The translations under genes were made by a program, and so were the position numbers. From contig DATAOB010000033.1 of assembly GCA_036265935.1 (NCBI GenBank), positions 1 to 58,551 of the forward strand: a DNA stretch of 58,551 nucleotides. The letters run 5' to 3'. The stretch comes from JAFASC01 sp036265935. Its GTDB lineage: Bacteria; Pseudomonadota; Alphaproteobacteria; Rhizobiales; Beijerinckiaceae. Below the pieces are notes generated by a model. That model ran no database searches. It worked only from the letters and a program-made list of their open reading frames with translations, and was not told the DNA's origin. Positions 49,015 through 56,998 of this stretch are shown here, one piece after another (position 1 is the first letter of the stretch; every line of letters begins with the position of its first letter).

Positions 49015-49644
49015 TTGGAAGGAGTCTTCGTCGTCGATCACCCCCTGGTGCAGCACAAGCTCACCTTGATGCGCGAGGTTAGCCGCTCGACCAAGGGTTT
49101 CCGCCAACTGCTCAACGAAATCGGCATGCTGCTTTGTTACGAGGTGACGCGCGATCTGCCGACCGAGATGGTCGAAATCGAGACGCCGCTTTCGAAAATG
49201 CAGGCGCCGATCCTGGCGGGCAAAAAGCTCGTCCTGGCGCCGATCCTGCGCGCCGGCGTCGGCTTTCTTGACGGCATGCTCGAGCTCGTTCCCTCGGCGC
49301 GCGTCGCGCATGTCGGGCTTTATCGCGATCCGGCAACGCTCGTTGCCGTCGAATATTATTTTAAAGCGCCGCACGATCTGCACGATCGCCTGGTGATCGT
49401 CACCGACCCGATGCTGGCGACGGCGAATTCCGCCACTGCCGCCGTCGAGCGGCTGAAGGAACGCGGCGCCAAAGACATTCGCTTCGTCTGCCTTCTTGCC
49501 GCGCCTGAAGGCATCGCCAAATTGCGCGGCGAGCATCCCGACGTGCCGATCTGGACGGTCGCGATCGACGAGAAGCTCGACGAGCACGGCTATATCGTGC
49601 CCGGCCTCGGCGATGCCGGCGATAGGATGTACGGCACGAGATGA
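49015..49644 (+). CDS. upp: Uracil phosphoribosyltransferase (Urc6 role)
   Basis: The 209-residue enzyme makes UMP from uracil and PRPP. It starts VFVVDHPLVQHKLTLMREVSRST, then LAPILRAGVGFLDGMLELVPSARVAHVGLYRD, the PRPP signature VIVTDPMLATANSATAA, and the uracil-binding end GYIVPGLGDAGDR. TTG 49015, with AAGGGGG upstream, gives the standard length; an upstream TTG at 49000 overlaps the DUF1688 stop. In this operon it would supply the nucleotide for Urc1/Urc4, corresponding to yeast URC6. The next gene overlaps its stop codon. Confidence 0.95.
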   Translation: MEGVFVVDHPLVQHKLTLMREVSRSTKGFRQLLNEIGMLLCYEVTRDLPTEMVEIETPLSKMQAPILAGKKLVLAPILRAGVGFLDGMLELVPSARVAHVGLYRDPATLVAVEYYFKAPHDLHDRLVIVTDPMLATANSATAAVERLKERGAKDIRFVCLLAAPEGIAKLRGEHPDVPIWTVAIDEKLDEHGYIVPGLGDAGDRMYGTR

Positions 49645-50762
49645 GCGGCGCACTCTCTGGGCTTCTCGTTGTCTCGGTCGAGCAGGCGGTCGCAGCACCC
49701 TTCTGCACGTCGCGTCTCGCCGATGCCGGTGCGCGTGTGATCAAGGTTGAGCGGCCGGAAGGCGATTTCGCCCGCGGCTACGACGACGCGGCCGAGGGCC
49801 AGAGCTCGTATTTCGTCTGGCTCAATCGCGGCAAGCAATCGCTGACGCTCGATCTCACGAATGACGAAGACAAGAACCTGTTCCGTCGCATGATCGCACG
49901 CGCCGACGTGCTCGTGCAGAATTTGAAACCCGGCGCAATGGCACGCTTGGGATTGTCGGTGAAATCGCTCTGCGCCGCGCATCCCGCTTTGATCGCGTGT
50001 TCGATCACCGGCTACGGCGACAGCGGACCTCTCGCCCAGCGCAAGGCTTACGATCTGTTGATCCAAGCTGAATGCGGGCTTGCCTCGGTGACCGGCCGTC
50101 CGGAAGGACCAGGTCGCGTCGGTTTGTCCGTCGTCGACATTGCGACGGGAATCACGGCGCAGACGGCGATCCTTGAAGCGCTGATCGCGCGCGAGCGCAC
50201 GGGCAAGGGCGCCGATATTCGCATCTCGATGTTCGATGTGATGGCGGACTGGATGGCCGTACCGCTATTGAACGCCGAAGCCGGCAAGCCGCCGCAGCGT
50301 CTTGGGTTGGCGCATCCCTCGGTCGCGCCTTATGGCGCGTTCAAGAGCCGCGACGGAACCGACGTGCTGATCTCGATTCAGAACGATCGCGAGTGGCGCA
50401 TCCTTGCGGCTGAAGTGCTCGGCGATGCGGCGCTCGGCACCGATCCGCGCTACGCCACCAATGTCGCGCGCGTGCGTAACCGGGCTGAGATGGACGGCAT
50501 CGTTGCGCGCGTCTTCGGCGCGATGTCGACAAACGATCTCGTCGCGCGGCTCGACAAAGCCGATATCGCCTTTGCGCTGGTCAACAGCGTCGACGATCTG
50601 TCGCGCCACCCGCATCTGCGCCGCGTCGAAGTCGGCACGCCGAACGGCGTCGTGCGCTATCCCGCGCCGGGACCGATCGTCGGGACGACGCGCACGGCGC
50701 TCGGCCCCGTGCCGGCGATCGGCGAGCATTCGGAGGCGATTCGGAGGGAGTTCGCAGTTTAG
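49641..50762 (+). CDS. CaiB/BaiF-type class III CoA transferase
   Basis: The 373-residue enzyme moves CoA between carboxylic acids via an aspartyl-CoA anhydride. The family start LSGLLVVSVEQAVAAPFCTSRLADAGARVIKVERPEGDFAR is clear, then VWLNRGKQSLTLDL, and GLSVVDIATGITAQTAIL with the catalytic Asp. Its ATG overlaps the upp stop (ATGA), so it belongs to the URC operon. Yeast URC ends in 3-hydroxypropionate; a CoA transferase could channel that or a related 3-carbon acid to its CoA ester. This functional link is inferred. Ends at repeat A3. Confidence 0.9.
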   Translation: MSGALSGLLVVSVEQAVAAPFCTSRLADAGARVIKVERPEGDFARGYDDAAEGQSSYFVWLNRGKQSLTLDLTNDEDKNLFRRMIARADVLVQNLKPGAMARLGLSVKSLCAAHPALIACSITGYGDSGPLAQRKAYDLLIQAECGLASVTGRPEGPGRVGLSVVDIATGITAQTAILEALIARERTGKGADIRISMFDVMADWMAVPLLNAEAGKPPQRLGLAHPSVAPYGAFKSRDGTDVLISIQNDREWRILAAEVLGDAALGTDPRYATNVARVRNRAEMDGIVARVFGAMSTNDLVARLDKADIAFALVNSVDDLSRHPHLRRVEVGTPNGVVRYPAPGPIVGTTRTALGPVPAIGEHSEAIRREFAV

Positions 50763-50778
50763 AACGCGATCGCGAGGA

Positions 50779-50880
50779 GCGTCATTGCGAGCGAAGCGAA
50801 GCAATCCAGAGGCAAACGCGCCGGGATTGAGGTTTTTGCTCCTGGATTGCTTCGTCGGCTTCGCCTCCTCGCAATGACGG
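50779..50880. repeat. Palindromic repeat family A, copy 3
   Basis: GCGTCATTGCGAGCGAAGCGAAGCAATCCAG to CTGGATTGCTTCGTC and CCTCGCAATGACGG, a long imperfect palindrome. It lies in the convergent gap between the URC operon and the TRAP large permease gene. Confidence 0.92.
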
Positions 50881-50888
50881 CGGATAGC

Positions 50889-52214
50889 TCACAACATCCC
50901 GAGCGCGTGCGGCAGCCACAGCGAAATCGCCGGCGTGTAGGTGACGAGCACCAAAAAGATCAGCATCGCCATCAGCCACGGCCACACGGCAACCGTCAGC
51001 TCGGTAATCCCCATGCGGGCAATGCCGGAAGCGACGTAAAGATTGAGCCCGACCGGCGGATGGCACATGCCGACTTCCATGTTCACCGTCATGACGATGC
51101 CGAGGTGCACCGGATTGATGCCGAGCCGCGCCGCGATCGGGAATAGGATCGGTGCGGTAATGAGAATGATCGACGAGGCCTCCATCACATTGCCGGCGAC
51201 GAGGAGCAGGATGTTGACGACGAACAGAAAGCCGATCCAGCCGAGGCCCGATTGCGCGATCCAGGCGGTCAGCACCTGCGGGATTTGTTCGCTGGTCATC
51301 AGGAAGGAGAACAGAACCGCGTTGGTGATAATGTAGAGGATCATCGCGCTCATATTGGCCGAGGCGAGCAGCACCCTCGGGACATCTGCGAGGCTCAAAT
51401 CGCGATAGACGAACACGGCGATGAAGAAGGCATAAACCGCGCTCATTGCCGCCGCTTCCGTCGGCGTGAACATGCCGGAATAGATGCCGCCGAGGACGAG
51501 AACGATCAGCAGCAATCCCCAGACGGACTTCCGGAACGCAACAAGCCGCTCGGCCCAGGTGGCGCGCTGCATGCGTGGATAATCGTTGCGCCAGGCGCGA
51601 TACCAGGTCGTCGCGCCGAGCATGGTCGCCAGCATCAGTCCGGGAATGACACCGGCCATGAACAACTGTCCGACCGACGCGGAATTCACGCGCTGCCCGT
51701 CGGGGCCGATGACCGTCGCGCCGCTGGTTGCGACGGAATAGATCACCATGACGATCGACGGCGGGATGAGAATGCCGAGCGCGCCTGATGTCGTAATGAC
51801 CCCGGCGCCGAAGCGCTTCGGGAATCCCTGATCGATCATCGCCGGCATGACGATCGAGCCGATGGCGATCACGGTTGCGGGGCTCGAGCCGGAAATCGCC
51901 GCGAACAGCGCGCAGGCCATGACGCCGGCGAGCCCGAGCCCGCCATACCAATGGCCGATCAGCGACGTCGCGAAGCGGATCATGCGGCGCGCGACGCCGC
52001 CATGCGTGAGGAAATTGCCGGCGAGAATGAAGAACGGGATCGCCATGATCTCGAAATTCTCGATGCCGGTGAACAGTTTTAAGCCGACCGCCTCGATCGG
52101 CACTTGCGTCATGGTGAAGAGAAAGGTGAGCACGGTCAGACCGAGCGCGATCGAGATCGGCATGCCGGTCAGCATGAGCACGATGAGCAGACCGAAGATG
52201 ATCGCGGCGCTCAA
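50889..52214 (-). CDS. dctM: TRAP transporter large permease (DctM)
   Basis: The 441-residue membrane protein has about 12 helices and is the main Na+-coupled translocation subunit of a tripartite acid transporter. Conserved TRAP-T blocks are GNFLTHGGVARRMIRFA, FAAISGSSPATVIAIGSIVMP, GILIPPSIVMVIYSVAT, GMFTPTEAAAMSAVYAFF and MCHPPVGLNLYVASG. The TTG start at 52214 overlaps the dctQ stop codon and fits the N-terminus better than upstream ATGs, which would add an unrelated basic leader. It ends 9 bp before repeat A3. Confidence 0.94.
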   Translation of the reverse strand: MSAAIIFGLLIVLMLTGMPISIALGLTVLTFLFTMTQVPIEAVGLKLFTGIENFEIMAIPFFILAGNFLTHGGVARRMIRFATSLIGHWYGGLGLAGVMACALFAAISGSSPATVIAIGSIVMPAMIDQGFPKRFGAGVITTSGALGILIPPSIVMVIYSVATSGATVIGPDGQRVNSASVGQLFMAGVIPGLMLATMLGATTWYRAWRNDYPRMQRATWAERLVAFRKSVWGLLLIVLVLGGIYSGMFTPTEAAAMSAVYAFFIAVFVYRDLSLADVPRVLLASANMSAMILYIITNAVLFSFLMTSEQIPQVLTAWIAQSGLGWIGFLFVVNILLLVAGNVMEASSIILITAPILFPIAARLGINPVHLGIVMTVNMEVGMCHPPVGLNLYVASGIARMGITELTVAVWPWLMAMLIFLVLVTYTPAISLWLPHALGML

Positions 52215-52822
52215 CGCGCAAGCTCCTCGGCGGCGACATCCGCCGCGGCCTGATGGCTCTCCACGACGCCCTCGACGTGGGCCGGATCGTGATGCGGTAA
52301 TTCGCCGGTCCAGAAATACGCCCAGGCGACCTGGCAGAAGCGGAAGCACATCAGATACGAGCCGAGCGGGATGCAAAGATAGACGATCCAGCTAGGCAGC
52401 TCGAGGTCCGGCGTCGTCTGGTCAGTATCCATCAATCCGTAGACGAATTTCGCCCCCATCGTGCCGACGACCGCGGTGAACAGCGCGCCGCAAAACAGGC
52501 CGAAGAAGATCACCTGCTTGCGCAGATACGGCGGCAGGTTGTTGATGAGCACGTCGACGCCGACATGGATGCCGGTGCGCACGCCGTAGGCCGCGCCGAA
52601 TTTTGCCATCCACACGAACATGTAGATGCACAGCTCCTGCGCCCAGGAGAGATGGATTTTGTGCATGACCGGATAAAGGAACGGCACGCCGGACGCGTAG
52701 CGATGCACGACGGCGACGAAGATCAGGATCGTCGCGGCGCCAATGAGGCTCGCGATAAGGATTTCTTCCAGCCGGTCGAGAATGCGTAAGAATATACGCA
52801 CGGGCGCGCCGTCAGATCGCAA
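52211..52822 (-). CDS. dctQ: TRAP transporter small permease (DctQ)
   Basis: The 203-residue protein has four membrane helices. The conserved DctQ features are LSWAQELCIYMFVWMAKFGAAYGVRTGIHVGVDVL and the later WIVYLCIPLGSYLMCFRF. It lies between dctP and dctM in the usual P-Q-M order and shares its stop with the dctM start. The TTG at 52822 is taken as start; GTG 52801 is also possible. A C-terminal His/Asp-rich tail is longer than usual. Confidence 0.9.
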   Translation of the reverse strand: MRSDGAPVRIFLRILDRLEEILIASLIGAATILIFVAVVHRYASGVPFLYPVMHKIHLSWAQELCIYMFVWMAKFGAAYGVRTGIHVGVDVLINNLPPYLRKQVIFFGLFCGALFTAVVGTMGAKFVYGLMDTDQTTPDLELPSWIVYLCIPLGSYLMCFRFCQVAWAYFWTGELPHHDPAHVEGVVESHQAAADVAAEELAR

Positions 52823-52889
52823 GCTTAGATGAAATCAGGGCCGCCGCATCCCGACGAAACACGCTGCGATGCGGCGGCATTTTTCAGGC

Positions 52890-53891
52890 CTAATGGGTCG
52901 CGCCGCCGGCTTCCCTGCGGAATTCGTCGATCGTGTCGCCGCCAACACGTGATCGCATCTCGTCGGCAACCGGCGCGAGCGCCTTGTGCCAGGCGGCCTT
53001 CTGCTCGTCGGTAAGCGAGACGATCTCGGTCTTGCCCGACTGCTTCATCGCCTCGAGCGCCTCGTCGTTTTCTTTCTGAGCGATGTCGTTCGTATAGGTC
53101 GTCGCCTCGGCCATCGCCTTTTCAAGCTCGCCGCGCACGTCGGCCGGCAGGCCGTCCCAGAACTTCTTGTTGGTGATCACGGCGTAGCCGATATAGCCGT
53201 GGCGGGAGAGCACCGTGTATTTCTGCACCTCGTGCATCTTCTGCGTATATTCGTTCGACGGCGTGTTCTCGGTGCCGTCGCAGACGCCGGTCTGCAGCGC
53301 CTGGTAAACTTCGGAGAAGGCGAGCACTTGCGGGATCGCGCCGAGCGCGCGCATCTGCGCTTCGAGCACCTTCGAGGATTGAATGCGCATTTTCAGGCCG
53401 CGGAAATCTTCCGGCATGCGCAACGGCTTGTTTGCGCTCATCACTTTGAAGCCGTTGTCCCAATAAGCGAGGCCCTTGATCGCTTTCGGCTCGAGCTTGG
53501 TGAACAGCTTCTTGCCGAGCGCGCCGTCGGTGACGCGGCGGAGCGCCGCTTTGTCGGGCAGGATGTAGGGAATGTCGAAGACTTCGAATTCCTTGGCGCC
53601 GAGCGGGCCGAATTTGGCGAGCGATGGCGCCAGCATCTGCACGGCGCCGAGCTGCAGCGCCTCGACCTCTTCCTTGTCCTTATAGAGCTGCGAGTTCGGG
53701 TAGACTTCGACCTTGACGCGGCCGTTCGTGTATTTCTCCGCGAGCTCCTTGAATTTCTCCGCGCCTTTGCCTTTCGGCGTGTCCGGCGTGACGACGTGGC
53801 TGAATTTGATGACGATCGGCTGCTGCGCCCCGGCCGGCGCGCTCGCCAAAAGCACTCCCGCCGCGAGCGCGGCGGCTAAGGAAATGCGCAT
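52890..53891 (-). CDS. dctP: TRAP transporter substrate-binding protein (DctP)
   Basis: The 333-residue periplasmic protein has a signal peptide (about residues 1-22, LAAALAAGVLLASAPAGAQ) and binds an organic acid. It begins IVIKFSHVVTPDTPKGKGAEKF; the carboxylate-binding Arg lies in MRIQSSKVLEAQMRALGAIPQVLAFSEVYQALQTG, which also holds the family signature. TRAP binding proteins bind dicarboxylates, keto acids or aromatic acids; the ligand is not known. It is divergent from the thiolase gene over 234 bp. Confidence 0.94.
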   Translation of the reverse strand: MRISLAAALAAGVLLASAPAGAQQPIVIKFSHVVTPDTPKGKGAEKFKELAEKYTNGRVKVEVYPNSQLYKDKEEVEALQLGAVQMLAPSLAKFGPLGAKEFEVFDIPYILPDKAALRRVTDGALGKKLFTKLEPKAIKGLAYWDNGFKVMSANKPLRMPEDFRGLKMRIQSSKVLEAQMRALGAIPQVLAFSEVYQALQTGVCDGTENTPSNEYTQKMHEVQKYTVLSRHGYIGYAVITNKKFWDGLPADVRGELEKAMAEATTYTNDIAQKENDEALEAMKQSGKTEIVSLTDEQKAAWHKALAPVADEMRSRVGGDTIDEFRREAGGATH

Positions 53892-54125
53892 GATGTTCCT
53901 CCCGGTCTTTGTTTTGTGCCGTTAAGTCCGCGGCACTTTGGCATGCCAGCCTTCCCCCTCAGTCAATCAGAGGCGGAGGGCAAGGGCCAGACCCGGCGAG
54001 CGAAGGCGCGATAGACAAAAGGCTTAGATGCTCGCGTTCGGCCTAGCTCCCGCGCGGAAGTAGCCGATGACGCTGCCGACGGGGCGCGCTATAGCGGACC
54101 TCTGTTCGTTGCTGCCGGAGGGCCC
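53892..54125. promoter_or_regulatory. Divergent promoter region of the TRAP operon and the thiolase operon
   Basis: 234 bp with no ORF of substance. It contains a perfect 10-bp palindrome TGGCATGCCA (53939-53948), 48 bp upstream of dctP, the size of a GntR/FadR-type operator half-pair. It also contains the imperfect repeat TGCCG/CGGCA just beside it. No regulator gene is adjacent. Confidence 0.35.
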
Positions 54126-55316
54126 ATGCCGCAGTCAGATCCCATCGTTATCGTCGGTTCGGCGCGCACGCCGATGGGCGGCTTCCAGGGCGACTTCAAG
54201 GACGTGAAGGCGCCCGAGCTCGGCGCCGCCGCGATCAGGGCCGCCGTCGAGCGGGCGGGACTCGCGAGCGATGACATCGAAGAAGTGATCTTCGGCTGCG
54301 TCCTCCCGGCAGGCCAGGGCCAGGCGCCGGGCCGCCAGGCCGCGCTCGGCGCGGGCCTGCCGAAATCGACGACCTGCACCACCGTCAACAAGATGTGCGG
54401 CTCCGGCATGAAGGCCGTCATGCTCGCGAACGACCTCATCGCGGCGGGCTCGGCCGACATCATGGTCGCCGGCGGCATGGAGAGCATGTCGAACGCCCCG
54501 TATCTGCTCGACCGCGCGCGCGGCGGCTACCGCATGGGTCACGGCAAGGTTTTGGACCACATGTTCTTGGACGGCCTGGAGGACGCCTATGACAAGGGCC
54601 GGCTAATGGGCACCTTCGCCGAGGATTGCGCGCAGAATTACCAGTTCACGCGTCAGGCGCAGGATGATTATGCCGTCACCTCGCTGAAACGTGCGCAGAA
54701 GGCGATCGCCGACGGCTCGTTCGAATCCGAAATCGTTCCCGTCCCAGTGAAATCCGGACGCGAGGAAAAACTCGTCAAGCACGACGAGCAGCCGCCGAAA
54801 GCCAAACTCGACAAGATACCGACGTTAAAGCCCGCCTTCCGCGAAAACGGCACCGTCACCGCCGCGAATGCCAGCTCCATCTCGGACGGCGCCGCCGCGC
54901 TCGTGCTCATGCGCCGCTCGGAGGCCGAGAAGCGCGGGCTTACGCCCCTCGCCGAGATCAAGGGCCACGCCTCTTATGCCGATCGGCCGAACCTCTTCCC
55001 GACTGCGCCGATCGGCGCGGTGAAAAAGCTGGTCGAGCGCACCGGCTGGTCGAACAAAAACGTCGATCTCTTCGAGATCAACGAGGCCTTCGCCGTCGTC
55101 GCCATGGCGGCGATGCGCGATCTCGATCTGCCGCACGATCATGTGAACGTGCATGGCGGCGCCTGCGCGCTCGGCCATCCGATCGGGGCGTCCGGCGCGC
55201 GCATCATCGTGACGCTGCTGGCGGCGTTGGAGAAATACGACATGAAGCGCGGAATCGCCTCGCTTTGCATCGGCGGTGGCGAAGCGACGGCCGTCGCAAT
55301 CGAACGGCTGCACTAA
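54126..55316 (+). CDS. Acetyl-CoA C-acyltransferase (thiolase)
   Basis: The 396-residue thiolase catalyses the condensation or cleavage of acyl-CoA and acetyl-CoA. The nucleophilic Cys91 lies in NKMCGSGMKA, the active-site His in GGACALGHPIGASG, the Asn-Glu-Ala-Phe block in INEAFAVV, and the second Cys in LCIGGG. The pattern matches acetyl-CoA acetyltransferase (AtoB/PhaA) type. It leads a series with an acyl-CoA dehydrogenase 2 bp downstream and a methyltransferase, and completes the beta-oxidation set with the FadJ-type gene at 11032. Confidence 0.94.
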   Translation: MPQSDPIVIVGSARTPMGGFQGDFKDVKAPELGAAAIRAAVERAGLASDDIEEVIFGCVLPAGQGQAPGRQAALGAGLPKSTTCTTVNKMCGSGMKAVMLANDLIAAGSADIMVAGGMESMSNAPYLLDRARGGYRMGHGKVLDHMFLDGLEDAYDKGRLMGTFAEDCAQNYQFTRQAQDDYAVTSLKRAQKAIADGSFESEIVPVPVKSGREEKLVKHDEQPPKAKLDKIPTLKPAFRENGTVTAANASSISDGAAALVLMRRSEAEKRGLTPLAEIKGHASYADRPNLFPTAPIGAVKKLVERTGWSNKNVDLFEINEAFAVVAMAAMRDLDLPHDHVNVHGGACALGHPIGASGARIIVTLLAALEKYDMKRGIASLCIGGGEATAVAIERLH

Positions 55317-55318
55317 AG

Positions 55319-56452
55319 ATGATCCCGAGCGAAGAGCAGCTGCAAATCCGCGACATGGCGCGCGACTTCGCGCGCGAGCGGCTCGCGCCGAACGCCGCCG
55401 CATGGGATCGCGAGCACCGCTTCCCCGCGGAAGCGATCCGCGAGATGGGCGAGCTCGGTTTCATGGGCATGCTGGTGCCGGAGGATTGGGGCGGCTCGGA
55501 TACCGGCCAGGTCGCCTACGCCATGGCGATCGAGGAGATCGCCGCCGGCGACGGCGCCTGCTCGACGATCATGAGCGTGCACAATTCCGTGGGTTGCGCG
55601 CCGATTCACAAATACGGCACCGACGAGCAGAAGGAGCGCTATCTGAAGCCGCTGGCGCGCGGCGAATGGCTCGGCGCGTTCGCGTTGACTGAGCCGCAGG
55701 CCGGCTCCGACGCCTCGAACATCCGCACGCGCGCGCGGCGCGACGGCAATGCGTCCTACATCATTTCCGGCACGAAGCAGTTCATCACGTCGGGCCGCAA
55801 CGCCAATGTCGTGATCACCTTCGCGGTGACCGACGCGCAAGCCGGCAAGAAGGGCATTTCCGCCTTCATCGTGCCGACCGACACCGAGGGCTACGAGGTC
55901 GCGCGCGTCGAGCAAAAGCTTGGGCTCAACGCGTCCGATACGTGCCAGATCAATTTCAACGACGTGCGCGTGTCGGTCGAGCAGCGGCTCGGCGAAGAGG
56001 GCGAAGGCTACCGCATCGCGCTGTCGAATCTCGAAGGCGGCCGCATCGGCATCGGCTCGCAGGCGGTCGGCATGGCGCGCGCCGCCTTCGAGCATGCGCG
56101 CGATTATGCGCGCGAGCGCGAGACGTTTGGCCAGAAGCTGATCGAGCATCAGGCGGTCGCCTTCAAGCTCGCCGACATGATGACGCAGATCGAGGCGGCG
56201 CGGCAGATGGTGCTGCACGCTGCCGCTTTGCGCGAAGCCGGGCAACCGTGCCTGACGCAAGCGTCGATGGCGAAATTGTTTGCCTCCGAAATGGCCGAGC
56301 GCGTCTGCTCCTCGGCGATCCAGATTCTCGGCGGCTACGGCTATCTCAACGATTTTCCATTGGAGCGCATCTATCGCGACGTGCGCATCTGCCAGATTTA
56401 CGAGGGCGCGAGCGACATCCAGCGCATGCTGATCGCAAGGGATCTCGGGTGA
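55319..56452 (+). CDS. Acyl-CoA dehydrogenase, short/branched-chain type
   Basis: The 377-residue FAD enzyme has the N-terminal MIPSEEQLQIRDMARDFARERLAPNAA, the block FALTEPQAGSDASNIRTRA, WITSG-like ITSGRNANVVITF, the substrate loop NLEGGRIGIGSQAVGMARAA and the C-terminal YEGASDIQRMLIARDLG with the catalytic Glu. All are intact. It starts 2 bp after the thiolase stop and so is co-translated with it. Third ACAD in the window, of the isobutyryl-/2-methylbutyryl- type by motif, as in valine or isoleucine catabolism. Confidence 0.93.
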   Translation: MIPSEEQLQIRDMARDFARERLAPNAAAWDREHRFPAEAIREMGELGFMGMLVPEDWGGSDTGQVAYAMAIEEIAAGDGACSTIMSVHNSVGCAPIHKYGTDEQKERYLKPLARGEWLGAFALTEPQAGSDASNIRTRARRDGNASYIISGTKQFITSGRNANVVITFAVTDAQAGKKGISAFIVPTDTEGYEVARVEQKLGLNASDTCQINFNDVRVSVEQRLGEEGEGYRIALSNLEGGRIGIGSQAVGMARAAFEHARDYARERETFGQKLIEHQAVAFKLADMMTQIEAARQMVLHAAALREAGQPCLTQASMAKLFASEMAERVCSSAIQILGGYGYLNDFPLERIYRDVRICQIYEGASDIQRMLIARDLG

Positions 56453-56476
56453 GTTATTTGGGATGAGCGATTTGGG

Positions 56477-56989
56477 ATGAATTTTGCGCGCGACCGCCTG
56501 CCGACGCCGATCGGCATTTTGCTTCTCGTTTTCGACGAGCAAGACCGCTTACGCGCGCTCGATTGGGAAGACTTTGAGCCGCGCATGCGGCGGCTGCTGC
56601 GGCTGCAATACGGGAGGGAGCTCGAGCTACGCGAGAGCGGCGCGCCGGGCGCGATCCGCGATTCGCTGAATTCTTATTTTGCCGGCGATTTCTCCGCGCT
56701 CGATTCGGTCGAGGTCGAGACCGGCGGCACGCCATTTCAGCGCAAGCTCTGGGCGGCGTTGCGCGACATCCCCTCAGGCCAAACGTCGAGTTACGGCGCG
56801 CTCGCCGCGAAAATCAACCTGCCGAAAGCCGTGCGCGCCGTCGGCGCCGCCAACGGCGCCAATCCGATCTCGATCGTCCTACCCTGCCATCGCGTCATCG
56901 GCTCGGACCAGCGCCTCACCGGTTATGGCGGCGGCTTGCATCGCAAGCGTTGGCTGCTCACGCATGAAGGCGCGGCATTTCGAGGGTGA
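56477..56989 (+). CDS. ogt: Methylated-DNA-protein-cysteine methyltransferase
   Basis: The 170-residue DNA repair protein transfers alkyl groups from O6-alkylguanine to itself. The acceptor Cys137 lies in the signature LPCHRVIG, preceded by the helix-turn-helix and Asn hinge AVRAVGAANGANPISIV and the Arg-finger region SSYGALAAKI. The N-terminal pseudo-ribonuclease-H half is short, as in Ogt. It starts 24 bp after the ACAD gene and converges with the DUF5996 gene with 9 bp between stops. It may simply be carried along with the fatty-acid genes. Confidence 0.93.
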   Translation: MNFARDRLPTPIGILLLVFDEQDRLRALDWEDFEPRMRRLLRLQYGRELELRESGAPGAIRDSLNSYFAGDFSALDSVEVETGGTPFQRKLWAALRDIPSGQTSSYGALAAKINLPKAVRAVGAANGANPISIVLPCHRVIGSDQRLTGYGGGLHRKRWLLTHEGAAFRG

Positions 56990-56998
56990 GGCGTGCGT

